A DNA stretch of 64,000 nucleotides from assembly GCF_003265705.1 (NCBI RefSeq), contig NW_020312788.1, forward strand, positions 3,276,193 through 3,340,192. Direction: 5' to 3'. The DNA is from Callorhinus ursinus (Eukaryota; Chordata; Mammalia; Carnivora; Otariidae). The stretch's first letter is position 1. Every line of letters starts with the position of its first letter. Below the pieces are notes generated by a model, which was given only the letters and a program-made list of their open reading frames with translations, did no database searches and had not been told where the DNA came from. This document shows, in pieces, positions 1 to 12,775 of this stretch. The translations under genes were made by a program, and so were the position numbers.

Positions 1-247
1 TGCTAAAAATGCAGGTTGCTAAAAGTTTTTAATCTTTGTTAGAATCTTTATTTTTCAAAACTCCCCTTTCAGTTCTTACACATGGTAAAACTTAAGAACC
101 AATGAGTTTGATTTCAATCTAAACTAATTTGGCTTACAGGGATTTGTATGACTTGGTTCTCCCTCCCATTCCGGCATTATCGCTAACTCCACCTCCAGTT
201 CACCATGCTCCATCACATCAAGTATCTTTCATTTCCTTGTATGGTTC

Positions 248-345
248 AGAGACAATTTATAAGCAAATGGGCATGGCTGTGTTCCAGTAAAACGTTATTT
301 ATAAAAACAGGTGGTGGGTCATATTTTGCTGTTGCCTGCTCTGAT
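248..345 (+). mobile_element. hAT-Charlie-type DNA transposon fragment
   Basis: The stretch around 'gggcatggctgtgttccagtaa' type sequence, followed by an 'aaaaacaggtggtgggtca' segment, matches from memory the 3' half of a common mammalian hAT-Charlie nonautonomous element. It is a decayed fragment with no coding capacity. A fragment of the other half of the same kind of element lies at 8212-8300. The family assignment is by recognition only. Confidence 0.55.
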
Positions 346-469
346 GAATAAAGATCTGATACTTCAAAAACAGGGTATAAATAACCTTCTGAAAAGTAGC
401 TGAAATTTCAGTTTTAAATATTTATTTGTATATTATTAGTTTGAAATTTGTCTCCTTTAATGTAACAGA

Positions 470-570
470 AGCTCTATGAGAGTAAAAATTGAGTTTATTT
501 TGTTCAGTAGTATATTCCCTACTCGTAGCACAGTGCTCAGTATATATTTGTTGAATTAATAAATGAGTTA
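470..570 (+). repeat. L2 LINE 3' end
   Basis: The segment reads 'agaagctctatgagagta', then 'agcacagtgctcagtatata' and 'tttgttgaattaataaatga', the order found at the 3' end of mammalian L2. A similar 'cataataggtgctcaatcaa' tail follows at 670-770. Both are old, substituted copies without function visible in sequence. Confidence 0.6.
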
Positions 571-779
571 AGGAACACATACTATCAGCACTGTTGCAGG
601 AATTGGGTCTAGAATTATGAGCAGGGGAGAACTAGAAAGTATAATGGCAAGGCTTTTTTGTCTGTTTTGTTTATTACTATTTTCCCAGTGGTCAGAATGG
701 TACATAGTACATAATAGGTGCTCAATCAACATTTGTTAATTAAATGCAAAACAGATTGGATAAATGAATAAAGGTGGAT

Positions 780-1250
780 GTAACCCTTCCCTTCATAGAA
801 CTCTGTTTGGGTGGGAGATAGAGATCGGTCAATGGGTAATTACCATGAAGTATGATCATCAGATTTAAAAAGACAGAGTGCTTTGAAAGCAAATAGAATA
901 TAGCTTAGAGTTGGGGAGGAGTGTCAAGGAAGGCTTCTAGCATGATGGTCTTGTGAGCTGAGGATGAAAATTAGGAGAAATTATCCAGATGATAGGCAGG
1001 AAAATGGCAGAAGGAAGAGGGAGGAGGAAGAGAGGTTCAAGCAGAGAGGATAACGTGAAAAGCCCAGAGACAAGTGAGAGAATGTACTGAGTATGGCCAG
1101 ACCACAGGGAGGTGAGAGATAATGCTTAAGAAGAAAACAGGATCTGGTTTTTTATTTTTAAAGGCATTTAACCTTTATTCTGCAGTCTCGGAGAACCTTT
1201 GGGTTGGGATGAAATAATATGATCAGATCTGTGTTAGAAAGATTACATGT
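780..1250 (-). repeat. L2-like LINE fragment, antisense
   Basis: Read on the plus strand this has the sequence order seen in antisense L2 copies: 'cttcatagaactctgtttgg', a 'gtcaaggaaggcttctagca' segment, an 'agcagagaggataacgtgaa' segment and 'gatcagatctgtgttag'. Related antisense pieces occur at 1610-1760 ('cctgccttcatggagactat') and 2090-2210 ('gtagcatttgagttgagtct'). All are old and heavily substituted. Confidence 0.5.
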
Positions 1251-2919
1251 CATAGGAAGAAGTTCATGGGAAAAAGAAAGGATGAAGGGACAAAATGATC
1301 ATTATTTTCTAATAGCTAAAGAAAGTCCAGGGACCTGTCCAAGATGGGAATTGGTGGCCTTAGGAATGAATGAGCTCCCTGTATCTGGATTTATGTAAAG
1401 CAAAGGTGTTTGAGCATTCATCTGAAGTGCAATTTGTTGAATTAGGACAGAAAAGGCTCTTTTGGCAACTTAGATTTTATGATTTATGACCTTTCTCCTA
1501 TCAATATTAAAGGATGAAATAAATTAAAAGAAGAATTAGAGCAAGGGAAAAATTAACTTTGAGAACTGTTTGAGACTTTAGAATTTTCCTTGAGATAACA
1601 GAAAATTTAGTTAATTTAGCTATTTAGTAAGTGCTTACTGAGCACCTTCTTTGACTGTTTTTGGTGCTGACTATACAACATGGACAAAGCAGACACAATC
1701 CCTGCCTTCATGGAGACTATGGTCTAGAGTGGGACATAGACTGGAATCAAATAAGGCTCGTTCCCAGATTTCTAATAGGCCCAATTATTGAGATGGGAAA
1801 ATTGGACAAGGAGAAGATAAATAATGTCTGCAAAGTGTAAGGTTGGTAATCATTGTTTTGATCCGTTCTAAAGGAGCTCATCTACTCTTTAAATATGAAG
1901 GCCAATGACCCAGAAAATCCTCTTCTTATAACAATGGATTGACATTAGGGGGTATTTGTGACTTCAGCATTATATTTGGTGAACTTCCTATTTAGAGAGA
2001 CTAGATGGTATAATCAAATGCATTTGTGAAGGATTTTGTATTTTGAGAAACCCCATAACTCTCATACTATGATTGCCCATACCTGCATGCTTTTTGAGTT
2101 ATGAAAGGGCAATAAAGAATATTGATGGGTAGCATTTGAGTTGAGTCTTGAAGGTTGAGTAAAATGGAGGTGTGGTGTGGGGAAATCACCCCAGACCATG
2201 GAGTAGCTACCTTGATACAGGAGAGAAGACGTTAAAGCCCTTGTTGAACATTTTTGTGAAGTTTGATAAAGTTAAGTGAGAGATGCCTTTGCCCTAATTG
2301 GGCAATTGCTGAATGGTCTGGAGATTTCAAACCATGTCCAGTTGCCCATGCATAGCTGTAAATACAGATTGGACAGGACTGCTGACTCAGGATAGGGGTC
2401 TGGGACAGGTTTGCTTGCTCAAAACTTTTCAGCAAATTCTATAGCCCATCATGCAATCTATTAATCTCATAGAAATATATTTTAAGTTATTAAACCTATT
2501 TAGAGTTTTGTATAATCTTCCATCTGAAGAAACGAAAGTATCAGCATGTAATGTAAGTGAAACTTACTGGTTCTTGGTTGGGGTTGGGGCTTAACACAAT
2601 TTACATTGCAATTAGAATGGATTTAGTATTTGAGAGACTTAAACATGCAGGACTACATACGAATTACTATGTTTCTTTTCTGGTTAACAGACACGAATCA
2701 ACCCTATTTTAATCCATTAGGTTTATTCATGAAAGAATAAAAATGATGATTCTATGGACCAAGCTATAAACAATGCTGGCTTGGTGATCATGGGATCATA
2801 AATACTTCTATAGTGAACTAGCTCCCACTAAAGCATCCAGGGATTAGGAATTCTAAGAAACATATTCTGATTTTGAATAACAAGGAAGCTTGAGCTTTTA
2901 AGAATATTCAACAATCCAC

Positions 2920-3012
2920 TCCTAAAATGTATAAACGCTTGGTACTAACATTGTGTCTGATTCCTGGTTAGCCTTCAAGAAATATATATTGAGTTAACGG
3001 TTGAATGAATAA
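2920..3012 (+). repeat. L2/MIR-type 3' tail
   Basis: The segment ends in 'cttcaagaaatatatattga' followed by 'gttgaatgaataaat', the usual 3' end of L2/MIR copies. It is short and divergent. The surrounding 2211-2919 and 3013-4236 contain no gene, RNA or repeat that I could recognise. Confidence 0.4.
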
Positions 3013-4256
3013 ATATGCCTTCATGGGCTTCCATCAATACTCTGCTATCTACCCAAGAGTAATAAAGCAAAATGATAGCATTCTCAACTGAAATTGATTT
3101 TACAGTTTATCAGAAACCTAATGTAATTTTTTTTATTTTGATTTTAAAGCTGGATTTAAAGCTTTAAAGCTAGGTTGCCTTAATTTGTACCTCCTTCTAA
3201 TGTGGAAAGAAGAGTGTCCAATGATCTTTCTCCACTGAAAATGTTAGTGATTTCACTTATTACTTAATCAATGGCTATGGAAACCCAAGCAAGTCCAATC
3301 TCTGGGATTCAGTTATAGCACACCTGCAAAATTTAATGCAAAAGAATGTAGCATTTCTGGTACAGACATCAGAACCAACTGAGAATAATTATAAGGCAGA
3401 AGTAAGTAACAGAAAACAAAGAAGCAAAAAATCAAGCTGATATACAAGAAATGTGAATGGACAAACATGATCTTAGAAAAAAACACAGTTTGACAACTGC
3501 CTCTGGGGGACTCCTCCTGTTTTAAACTTCTCTACTTAGAAGAAAATCTGATGGAAAGTGGCTTGAAATCCATGATACTTACTTTTCACAATGGCAAAAG
3601 CCAAGTAACATTGGTCAACATAATCTGAAAACAGGTGAGTTTCTCTTCCTCTTCACCTCACCCTGAATAACTGCTTTCTGTTCTCTTACTTCCCTTCCTT
3701 CCTGCTCCTTGCTGTCTCTTGATTTCAAAAGTTCTCATTGTCTCTATGGCTGACTCTCTTCCTTTGTTACTTGAGTCATTTTCTCCTCCCTCCATTTGCC
3801 TTAAAAATAAGAAAGCATGTGCAAAGCCTTTGCAAAGTGTGCTTTGTGTTTTTGTTGAAAAACATGTATTTTATTTGTGGCTACATCAGATCTAGGTTAC
3901 TTCTAGATTCAAAAGTAAATGTACAATCCTCCCTCTGAGGATCCTGTAGACAAACTTGCTTATGGCATTTAAAAAGAATTCTTGGATGAGAGTTTCTACC
4001 TAAAAAATCCAGTTCTCTGTGTTTTGCAATTTAATATTAAGTAATCCTGCTGGATGTTCTAAACCTATTTTTTTGACTCTTGCCTAGATTTTGAGGCTGT
4101 TGTCCCAGGTATTTGCACAGTCTTTGGGCTGCCAATCTGGATTCTGGAACTCTTTCATGCTGATCTTCCACACTCGTTTGTTACTTCAAGCACTGACTGC
4201 CTATTTGGCCTTGGGTATATTGCTAATAAATCCTTTAAATGTGTATATACTTTAAA

Positions 4257-4431
4257 TTTATTTGTCAGAGAGAGAGGGAGAGCGAGCGAGCACAAGCAGG
4301 GGGAACTGCAGGCAGAGGGAGAAGCAGGCTCCCCACTGATCAGGGAGCCCGATGTGGGGCTCGATCCCAGGACCCCGGGATCATGACCTGAACCGAAGGC
4401 AGATGCTTAACTGAGACACCCAGGCGCCCCT
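4257..4431 (-). mobile_element. Can-SINE (tRNA-Lys-derived)
   Basis: A non-autonomous retroposon derived from tRNA-Lys and mobilised by L1 enzymes. The order on the plus strand is the inverted A/T-rich tail, a GAGA tract, 'gagaagcaggctcccc', 'gatcatgacctgaacc' and the inverted head ending 'cacccaggcgcccc'. It is flanked by a 20-base direct repeat at 4237-4256 and 4432-4451 (aaatgtgtatatactttaaa, 18 of 20 matching), which fixes the insertion boundaries. Confidence 0.93.
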
Positions 4432-5028
4432 AGATGTGTATATAGTTTAAAACCAGAGTTTTCTCCTCTTTTGCTTCCAACACTGTGAATGGTATTGAGA
4501 GCAGTGTGATGTAATGGAAAAAAGCATTTGAACTCTAGTCAAAAGACTGGGTTTGAATACTATCCTTCCAGTTATCAATTTTTGACAATTTCTCTGGCTC
4601 TCAGATTCCTCAACTTCAAAATAGTGCCAATAATAAATACTGGGTTCCTTTTTTGGGAGGGACCACCTAGCTTCTGCTATCATGCCAAAAAAGCTTCCTT
4701 TCTCTCACCCTGTTCATCGTTCCTCCTCAAGAGGTCAGATTACTAATCTGAATGGTTGTTTTCTATGACAATAATTAACCACATTTACGCCTGTGCAGGA
4801 GTCACTTTTTGTGGACAGATGACATAGGTGTTTCTCTCTGCTGCTTTCCTTCTGTTTCTGTTGCGTTCATGATCTAGTACCAGGAGTTCTGTAGCCTGTC
4901 CATACATCCTTCCCCTCTCTTCTCTATGTACTATGAAGTCTCTTCCTACCTTAAGCTTGGTAAGAGTATGTGATTGGTGGAAAGATGAAGCCATCTTTGA
5001 CCTGGACCTAAGCTATGAGTGCCAACTT

Positions 5029-5245
5029 TTTTTTTCTTTTTCTTTTTTTTTTTTTTAGAGAGAGAGAGAGAGAGAGCACAGATATATATAGAGAGCACGA
5101 ACAGGGGGCGGGGGAAGGCAGATGGAGAAGGAGAAGCAGGCTCCCTGCTGAGCAGAGAGCCCAACATGGGGCTCCGTCCCAGGACCCTGGGATCATGACC
5201 TGAGCTGAAGGCAGATGCTTAACGACTGAGCCACCCAGGTGCCCC
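5029..5245 (-). mobile_element. Can-SINE with perfect 12-bp target duplication
   Basis: A full-length element with a long T-run (inverted A-tail), a pure GA tract and the inverted tRNA-like head ending 'cacccaggtgcccc'. Perfect direct repeats 'gagtgccaactt' lie at 5017-5028 and 5246-5257. The perfect duplication and intact tail suggest a fairly young insertion. Short open frames across it are artefacts of the repeat. Confidence 0.95.
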
Positions 5246-5629
5246 GAGTGCCAACTTGGTTTTAAGATAGAATCCTTTATTGGGCTAGGAGGCACTGTAT
5301 CAACAAAATAATAGCGTGATATTTTAAGTAGATTGTTTTGCCTCTCATTGCTTTGTTTCTTGGGTGTATTGCTTCCTCTAGGACCTCAATCTTCTCCCAT
5401 AAGGTCTCAGAGAAAATATAGACAAGAAATAAAAAGAATGAGGTTTTAACCTAAGACCACATTAGAGACTCAAACCTCACCTCAATCCTTAATACCTTTT
5501 AACAAGTTTTTGTGAAGATTTAGAGGCAGTAAGTGAAAGCCCTTGGTATGGTCCATAATAGATGCCAAATGAACGCTAGTATCTCTATCGAGAATCTGGC
5601 CTTAAATGCTAGGGTCTTGCTACAAGAGT

Positions 5630-5755
5630 ATCAGCATTGTCTGAGGGCTTATCAGAAAATCAGAACCTTGGTTGTACCCTGAACTACTAATGTGCATTTT
5701 AACAAGATTCCCAGGTAAGTACTAGGCACATTACAACCTGAGGAGCACTGCTGTA
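5630..5755 (+). repeat. MER5A-like hAT fragment
   Basis: The text 'cttatcagaaaatcagaacc', 'aagattcccaggtaagta' and 'gaggagcactgctgtagag' follows the pattern of MER5A-type hAT elements. It is a small decayed fragment. The flanking 5258-5629 and 5756-6379 hold nothing I could recognise. Confidence 0.4.
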
Positions 5756-6391
5756 GAGTGTATGTGTCCCTCATGCTGTTCTTCCTGCCCCCGGCTCCTG
5801 TTTGCTCCCACAACCATGCTGCTTATCCTGGATTGCCTGTAGGACTGAGGAGTGTATTGTTACAAAGGGCATGCTTTCCAAGTTACCTCAGATACTTCTG
5901 TTGATAAAGTTTGAAGAGAAACCTGTAGTTGTGAAGTTCTCTTTTCCTAAAGGAAATGTGGACTAGCATATGTTGAAGAGACCAATAGAAAGAAAGCAAA
6001 GGCAGATACAGAAATAGAGCTTGTCTGAGTGTGGTTGGAGGCCTGTGTGGAGACAAATCCCGCAGTGCAGAGAGGGCTTGGCTTTTTAATGAGCTAGTGA
6101 GTGATGGATGCCTCTCCAGAGGATCCTTTGCTTCCAAGAGGGAAGAAAGTGTAATTGAACTTATAGATTGTTTTTTCTACTTTACAGAAATGTGTGTGTG
6201 AACTCTGAAAGATAGAGGCTCTGTTAAAAGTTCCTCCTGAGCTGGGCTAGGCTCTGAGTGAGGGAGGTTATAGATTTTTGACTTGTATTTTCTTATTAAT
6301 ATTCATTAGATTTGGATATTATCCAATCTATGGTGGTATTCTTTTAAATTTTGGAATCTTTACCTGTACTTTCATGTTGTTTAGCTATTTT

Positions 6392-6589
6392 TTTTTTTAA
6401 GATTTTATTTATTTATTTGGCAGAGAGAGACACAGCGAGAGAGGGAACACAAGCAGGGGCAGAGGGACAGGGAGAAGCAGGCTTCCCGCGGAGCAGGGAG
6501 CACGATGCGGGCCTCGATCCCAGGACCCTGGGATCATGACCTGAGCTGAAGGCCGATGCTCAACCGACTGAGCCACCCAGGCGCCCCGG
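6392..6589 (-). mobile_element. Can-SINE, arctoid-type young subfamily
   Basis: The body contains 'gcaggcttcccgcggagcag', the arrangement typical of younger arctoid carnivore SINEs, and ends with an intact inverted head 'gccacccaggcgcccc'. The direct repeats are 'tttagctatttt' at 6380-6391 and 'tttaactatttt' at 6590-6601, with one mismatch. Its low divergence makes it among the younger SINEs in the window. Confidence 0.95.
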
Positions 6590-6729
6590 TTTAACTATTT
6601 TCTTAAAAAAATTTTTTTTTGGGGGTCTTCTATTCTCTTCCTTTCCGGGTTTTTCCTTTTCTTTGTACTAAATTGTCATAATGGGTTATCTGAAGAAACT
6701 TTTTCCTAAACATTAAGCATTATATATGA

Positions 6730-6965
6730 TGACTACTGAATGAAAAGCAAATACCATGTAAGATAGAAGTTTGGAAAGAGATCAGTGACTGCCAGGGGCT
6801 GGAGAAGGGGACTGATTACCAAGGGGCAAGAGAATTTGGGAGGTGACAGAACTGCTCTAGATCTGGATTATGGTGGCAGTTACCCAAATGTATCATTTGT
6901 CAAAACTCATAGGACTGTACACTTAAAAAGGGTGAATGTTAAAGAAGGTAAATTATAAACTCAAA
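6730..6965 (+). repeat. Ancient L1 3' UTR fragment
   Basis: The phrases 'agtgactgccaggggctgga', 'gactgtacacttaaaaaggg' and 'gaaggtaaattataa' are the conserved end of old mammalian L1 3' UTRs. It carries no ORF. Its age is clearly greater than that of the carnivore-specific L1 copies further right. Confidence 0.65.
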
Positions 6966-7077
6966 GAAAGCTGGGGGGTTTCCAACCTGAAAACCAAATA
7001 ATTACACAGACTTCCATTGGAATGGGGATGGGGTTGGGGGCGGTGGGAGTTGGATTGTATGTTCTTACCTTCAGAGG

Positions 7078-7240
7078 CAGCATGCTGCACTGGTTATGGA
7101 CGCAGCCTTTAGAGCCAGCGGGTCCAGGTTCACTCTGTAAGTTACACAATTCTGTTGCCTCAGTTTCCTAATTTGTCAGTTGAGATAACAGTAATACTAC
7201 CTCACGGGGCTACCCTTAGGATTTAACAACGACAAGAGAC
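7078..7240 (+). repeat. MIR SINE fragment
   Basis: The order 'gactggttatgg'-like start, 'tagagccagcgggtccaggt', 'gttgcctcagtttcctaatt' and 'cctcacggggctacc' matches a plus-strand MIR from its tRNA-like head through the core. It is an old mammalian SINE, well substituted. The following 7241-8211 is AT-rich and contains nothing I recognised. Confidence 0.6.
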
Positions 7241-8211
7241 CGGAGGAATGGGCACTGAAAATTTAAGGCTTTACAACAGGAGAAAGTCTCTGATGTGTTC
7301 TTCCCCCTCACCTCACTCTTGGTGAGGTCATCCTTGTCTCTGCTGAAAAATAGTCTTCATCACAAAACCCCCACACGTAACGCCGCCTGGCCTGCCATAT
7401 CAGGCAGCCACTGCTGAGTAAACGCTCGGGAATAAACCTCAGAGAGAATAAATCACCTCTCACGCCATGCTCCCCCCAGGTGAGGACTGAGGTCATTGCA
7501 AGAGGCATAACAAATAGTCGACATGATGTACCAAACTAATAGATTCTATAAGGAAAACTAAATGGAAAACTTTTCTTGAGTGCTAGGCACCTCTGGCTGA
7601 AGAGACAGTGGAGTTGGTGTTATTATAGATGTAGTTGAATCAATAATACTTTTTCATTCATCTCTTTTTCATTTCACAAAAATGCCTATTTTAACCAGCA
7701 AAGAGGTAAGGAGATATGATCAAGGGCAATTTTTCATGCTCACATGGGTTATATTCTGGGACACATCATTCTTCTAAATAGCCCCATTTTTTTTTTCTCT
7801 CAGAAATGTATTCAATTCTCTTCCAGCAGTGTGAATTTATCTGGAAAGCTCTGACAATCAATTAAGTAAATGAGAAAATAAAATGCTTGTAATTATGATA
7901 ATCAAGCTATATGAAACCCACCCTCTTAGGTCTAATACCCACACAACCTTAAGCAATATATTAATTAAACTTTGGCTAATTGTTACAATTAGAATCAAGT
8001 TTTTATAATTTTTAAAAATCACCCAGAAAGATAAAAAATATTTTAAAAATATAAGCAGCTGTAGGTTTTTAATGCAATACATTACCATGACTACATTGTC
8101 ATTTCCCTGGCTGCATGAAAACAATTCCAGTATGCTTTAGTGCTGTCATTTCTCATCCACAATTGGAGGAAATTTGTACATCATACCTTTGTCAGATGTC
8201 TCCCTGTTTCT

Positions 8212-8300
8212 CTAAGTTAGAGGTTGGCAAACTTTCCCTGTAAAGGACCAGATAATAAATCAAGCTCGTAGGCTAACAGGCAAAATTGAAGATATATAAA
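8212..8300 (+). mobile_element. hAT-Charlie-type DNA transposon fragment
   Basis: 'gaggttggcaaactttccct' and 'gtaaaggaccagataataaa' mark the 5' end of a common mammalian hAT-Charlie non-autonomous element. It is truncated shortly before the Can-SINE at 8412. The partner half of this type of element is at 248-345, but the two need not come from one insertion. Confidence 0.55.
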
Positions 8301-8411
8301 CTTACTGAAATAACAAGAAACAGATCTCCACAGTTTCTGTATTAATGAAATTAAAATATAATAAAATAATAATTAAGGCCTTTTTTTGGCAATACACATC
8401 TACTGAGAAGA

Positions 8412-8600
8412 TAATTTTTAAAAGAAGATTTTGTTTAGATAGCGTGAGAGAGAACACAAACAGGGCAGAGGAGGAGAGGAAGAAGGAGAAGCAGACTCTC
8501 CGCTGAGCAAGGAGCCCCATTCAGGGCTCCATCCCAGGACCCGGGGATCATGACCTGAGCCCAAGGCAGACGCTTAACTGACAGAACCACCCAGGCGCCC
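8412..8600 (-). mobile_element. Can-SINE
   Basis: The inverted tail 'aaaagaagattttgttta' is followed by a degraded GAGA region, 'gaagcagactctccgctgag' and 'gatcatgacctgagccc', with the head ending 'cacccaggcgccc'. The short direct repeats 'ctgagaaga' at 8403-8411 and at 8600-8608 share one boundary base. It is more substituted than the copies at 5029 and 6392. Confidence 0.9.
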
Positions 8601-8764
8601 TGAGAAGAGTAGAATTCTTACCATTGGGAAAACATGTCGCTTAATTGGGGTTCAGTACTAGTGTGTCCCCTCATCGAATCTTTGGAAATGTTCATCCTGA
8701 AACCACTCTCAACCTGGGGGCAGCAGGCTAGAAGCGGTTCACAGAGGGTCGTTTGCCAGCCCCT

Positions 8765-8930
8765 GAGCAGCATTCTCAACTTCAGTGTAACCGAGAGTCA
8801 CCTAACAAGCTTGTTAAAATAGATTGCAGAGCCACACCCCTAAGTTTCTGGTAGGTTCCAAGAATTTGCATTTCTAACCAGTTCCCACTTGGTGCTGATG
8901 CTGCTGGTATAAGACCATGCCTTTACAACA
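8765..8930 (+). repeat. MER5A-like hAT element
   Basis: 'gcattctcaacttcagtgta', 'acctaacaagcttgttaaaa', 'gaatttgcatttctaaccag' and 'gatgctgatgctgctggta'-type text give a nearly full-length MER5A-like non-autonomous hAT element. It has no coding capacity. The next stretch, 8931-9640, has no feature I could recognise. Confidence 0.65.
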
Positions 8931-11076
8931 TTGCCTTTGATGTTGGTCCTTTAGAAGAGTCACACGGAATACAAATCTACGTATTTTATGTTTTCCTTGT
9001 TAACTCATGTATTTCAGCTCACCTGATGGACTTAACGTTTTGAACTCTGAGGTACAGCGGTAGTAAATCCAGTTAGATTTCCATTAAAAAGTAAAGACCT
9101 ATTTAAGCTAATTCAGGGTTGATAATAATAGGAACTCTTGTCTCTTAAAGAGCTATTAGTCTCTTGCTTACAAAGTCAGGCATCAGCAAGCATCCCCTAT
9201 TTGTCTGCTGTAAAGGATGCCTGAATAGCATTTTTCCAGTCTGAGCAAACTTTTAAAGTAGTATGCAGTATTCCAAAGGATGTATGTGGGTGATGCATAA
9301 GAATGACAGTTTTGCCTTGTATTTAATATGTCCTAATTCACCACTCATGTTATCAATATAGTGCTCTCTGAATTGGAATTTGTTGACATGTTCAACCCAT
9401 AGAATTTAACACAGAGACTTTCCTGAGGCTACAAAGGGGCAAGGGAGACACCAGTTTCCTAAACCCTGGAGCAGTCCATGATCTAAGGAGCAAACCGTCT
9501 CTAAGTTGACTGTTATGCTGCAGTGGGCTCTTGGGATGAGCTCTGAATAATGTGAGCTATGACCTATATTGAGGTTGAAGAGAAGATTAATGATAAACAA
9601 CAGGGTGTTGGCTAATTTTAATGATCACAACTCATCAAAGAGATTCTTTCAGAAAAGAAGCAAAGTGGAAAATATGTTCTTCTTCTGTTTATTTGTCCCA
9701 ATGGTTTAAAAAAATCAGCTTTATGGAACCATAATCTTCCTCATGACAGATGGACGTATACATTGGCATCGTGCTTCAATCAACAGTTTACATTTCAAGA
9801 AGAAGGTGAAGAAACTGAATGTAAAGACATCTTCAGCATCTATTTGTCATTTTTCAGTTTTATAACATTGATACAAAAAATAGTATTCTGATTAGCAGCT
9901 TGATCGGCAACCCATGTAACCCTAAATAGTACTACAAACCTGGAGAGTGCACTTTTACAGACAATTACGTTTGGCGAAATAGTATGTACAATTCTGACAA
10001 ATAAATACATAAATAAACAATCATTCATATATAACGATATACCTAAGTGTCAATTATCATCAACAAGCGTTTCTAGTAAATTACTTCTTTCATTCACGAG
10101 TTACTTTGTTGCTTAGAAAAACTATCCTCACCTTTACAGAAGAAATGACATAATCAATTCCCCCACTAAACCCACATATTAGGAAAGGTAGAAAATGGAT
10201 CCCAGAAGCTTTATGTAAATGTTCCATTGTCTTTTGATAGAAGAGATTTGATTGAAAAACTCCTTCCTTAGCTTCTCTGTCAAGAGTTTGTTTCCCCCAT
10301 ATCATCACACAAAGGGGTTTTGTTCTTCTGAATTTAATCCAAATCAAAAATGATCTTCAAATTTTGATTCTGGTTATTTAAAGATACGATATTATACGCT
10401 GAAACTGGCATTTGGTCCAACATAAGAAGACCCAAAGCCACACAAACTAGCCAGCAAAGATAAAACCTTTTTTTCCAAAAATAAATTTAAAAAAGAAATT
10501 CTAAGAATACAGACACTCAATATTGATACCTTTTGTTATCCAATGCATCAATGCATAATGAACAAAACAGGTAGAGGGACAGTCAGAAGGTTTTTATAAA
10601 AATTGTTTGAATGACTCCTGGTACAATACTGTCTGAAACGTTATTTTATATAAGAGAAATTAAAATACATTTAAAAATGGCTTAAATAATTGAAACCATA
10701 ATTTGGCCAGCATCATAAAATTAAGAAAAGTAGAAAATCAGAGCTTTTTTTCCTGATCACCTGACTTAAACATTTTTTTTGAACATTCAAAAAAATGAAG
10801 GGCAAACATGCTTTTGGCTATTGAAACACTGGACAAATGGCCTTGCATCACCAAGCTCCATGCAGAAGAAAATGTACATAACAAGCAGATTCTAGCTATA
10901 CATACAGGGGAGAAGAAAAAAAATGCCTTTAAAATATATACATATGGTCTTTGATGACTATTTACATGTTTGTTACATGGGCACTACCTAGCATAAAAAA
11001 AGTTAGGAAATAGTTCTTTAAGACATATGATTCTCCGATTTTTGCTCCTTTTAAAGATTAGGGCTCTATTTATAAT

Positions 11077-11079
<3 letters not shown>

Positions 11080-11121
<42 letters not shown>
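11080..11121. repeat. (CA)n microsatellite
   Basis: An uninterrupted run of about 21 CA units, probably in the transcribed 3' UTR region of B3GALT1, where it would be (GU)n in the RNA. Pure repeats of this length are usually polymorphic. Confidence 0.97.
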
Positions 11122-11123
<2 letters not shown>

Positions 11124-12149
11124 GAAAACAATTCATAGATGTACATATATGATGTTTATAATGTGCAATTCCTTGACACGAAGGTGGCTTGACTGAGCAT
11201 AAGGTAAATGCAAAATGGTAGTAGAAGACAGAGGCTTGATTCAGCTATGTGACTGAAATGTGAACCAAGTACAAAGTCATGAGACTTTTCCAATGACCGG
11301 AACCCACAGCAGTTGAGGGTTGGGGGTTAGAGAGGGGCTCACCTTGTGTTGATCCATCTCTCCCCAGGCTACCTAATGCTGTTTTCCAATCAAACTCGGC
11401 AGTCCAGCTGACTGTTGGATGAAGATGTACTGAAGGACAGGAAGACCTGTCTCATATTGCATTCTTTGGGGCTGGGGATAAGAGATCCAGTGTTGTCAAG
11501 AAATAGGCCATGACTTCCATTTGTTCATTTTGTTTACTTGTTTGCTATTAACTTCTGGGGGAGCTTCTAAAGGTCAGGTTAAAAGAAAAGTTATATTCTT
11601 TCAGTTGCAGGGCTGTCTTTGAATGAAAACAAGCAGAAGTTTTCTAATGAATAGAAGATGTGCAATATGTGGGTTTGCGGAGTGCCAATTCTTCTTCGGA
11701 TAGAGGGGGACTAGCTCTACAGGCCCTCAAAGTCCTTATTGAGAATTCAGATCAATGTTTCCTGAGATCTAAGTTGACGGGATATAATACATTTTGCAAA
11801 GCATGTGATTCAATTATTGTAATATGCTTCCAGCCAGAGGCTCCTCCCCAAAGAAAGACAGCTGCCTTCACTTTCAGCACCCTGGGAAATCAAGGCATTG
11901 CACCAAAGTAAAAACTTATTCATTGAAACCAGAGGAAATGATAGAGAAATTGAAGCTTCTCCAAACACCTAAGGTATCCAGGGAAAAGTCAAAGTTTTAG
12001 AAGAATCAGATGCACTAATAGTTCATATTTGATCTTTATGTTGGCAGAATTTATATTTAAGATGATATTACTACTACAGATGACCATCGTTGTAATTAAT
12101 TGTTTTAGCATTTGGCATAACGCATGATACACTGCATTAGCACCTTTTA

Positions 12150-12330
12150 AACTAAGGATCTCAAAATATTTAGCAAATGCAATTTGCTCTCACAGCACCT
12201 GTGAGGTAGGTGTTTTTTCCATCCATTTTATAAATGAGCATATTGAAGCACAGCAAGGTTAAGATGCCTGCTCACATGACCCAACAAGAACGATGGTACC
12301 AAGAGAAACTGATCCCAAGCTTCTCTACTT
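12150..12330 (-). repeat. MIR-like SINE fragment
   Basis: The order 'cagcacctgtgaggtaggtg', 'ccattttataaatgagcata' and 'cacagcaaggttaagatgc' is that of an antisense MIR core. It is old and divergent. Confidence 0.5.
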
Positions 12331-12751
12331 TTCCTTCCCATGAACCTCAGTCACAGAACTTCCAGAGCACCTCCCACTCCTAACGGCATTGCAGGTAGAG
12401 GTACTGGGATGTTTCAGATGTTAGAATATTACATCTATCAACTGTAGGGCTAAAGCATTCAATAACATTGGGACCCATTGAAAGCTTATCTAACATGCTT
12501 TGCAAATGTGTGGGAGGGGCTTCTTATACTATTGCTAAGCTTGCTTATGTTAATTATAATGCATACATAAATTCGTGTTTTCTCCACGTAATTTATTGTT
12601 TTTCTGCCCTCCTACCAACTAATTTCTACATATGTGCCTTCCTGAGCCAGAAACGGTAAAATGCACTTAGCAACACCGTATGGAGGGAAGCAGGTGAGAT
12701 TACATTTGGCAAAATCTCCTTGGAGGCACCAGGTAATGTTTGTTCTGAAAG

Positions 12752-12775
12752 ACCCTCCCCCCCCCCACCCCCCCG
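12752..12775. repeat. Poly-C run
   Basis: A C-rich tract interrupted by a single A, giving poly-G on the B3GALT1 strand. It may be hard to sequence accurately. Confidence 0.9.

Noticed and set aside
5041..5090. GA-rich and AT-rich short repeats taken as possible CRISPR or regulatory arrays
   Set aside because: They are the tract and tail parts of Can-SINEs. No repeat-spacer pattern occurs anywhere in this vertebrate sequence.
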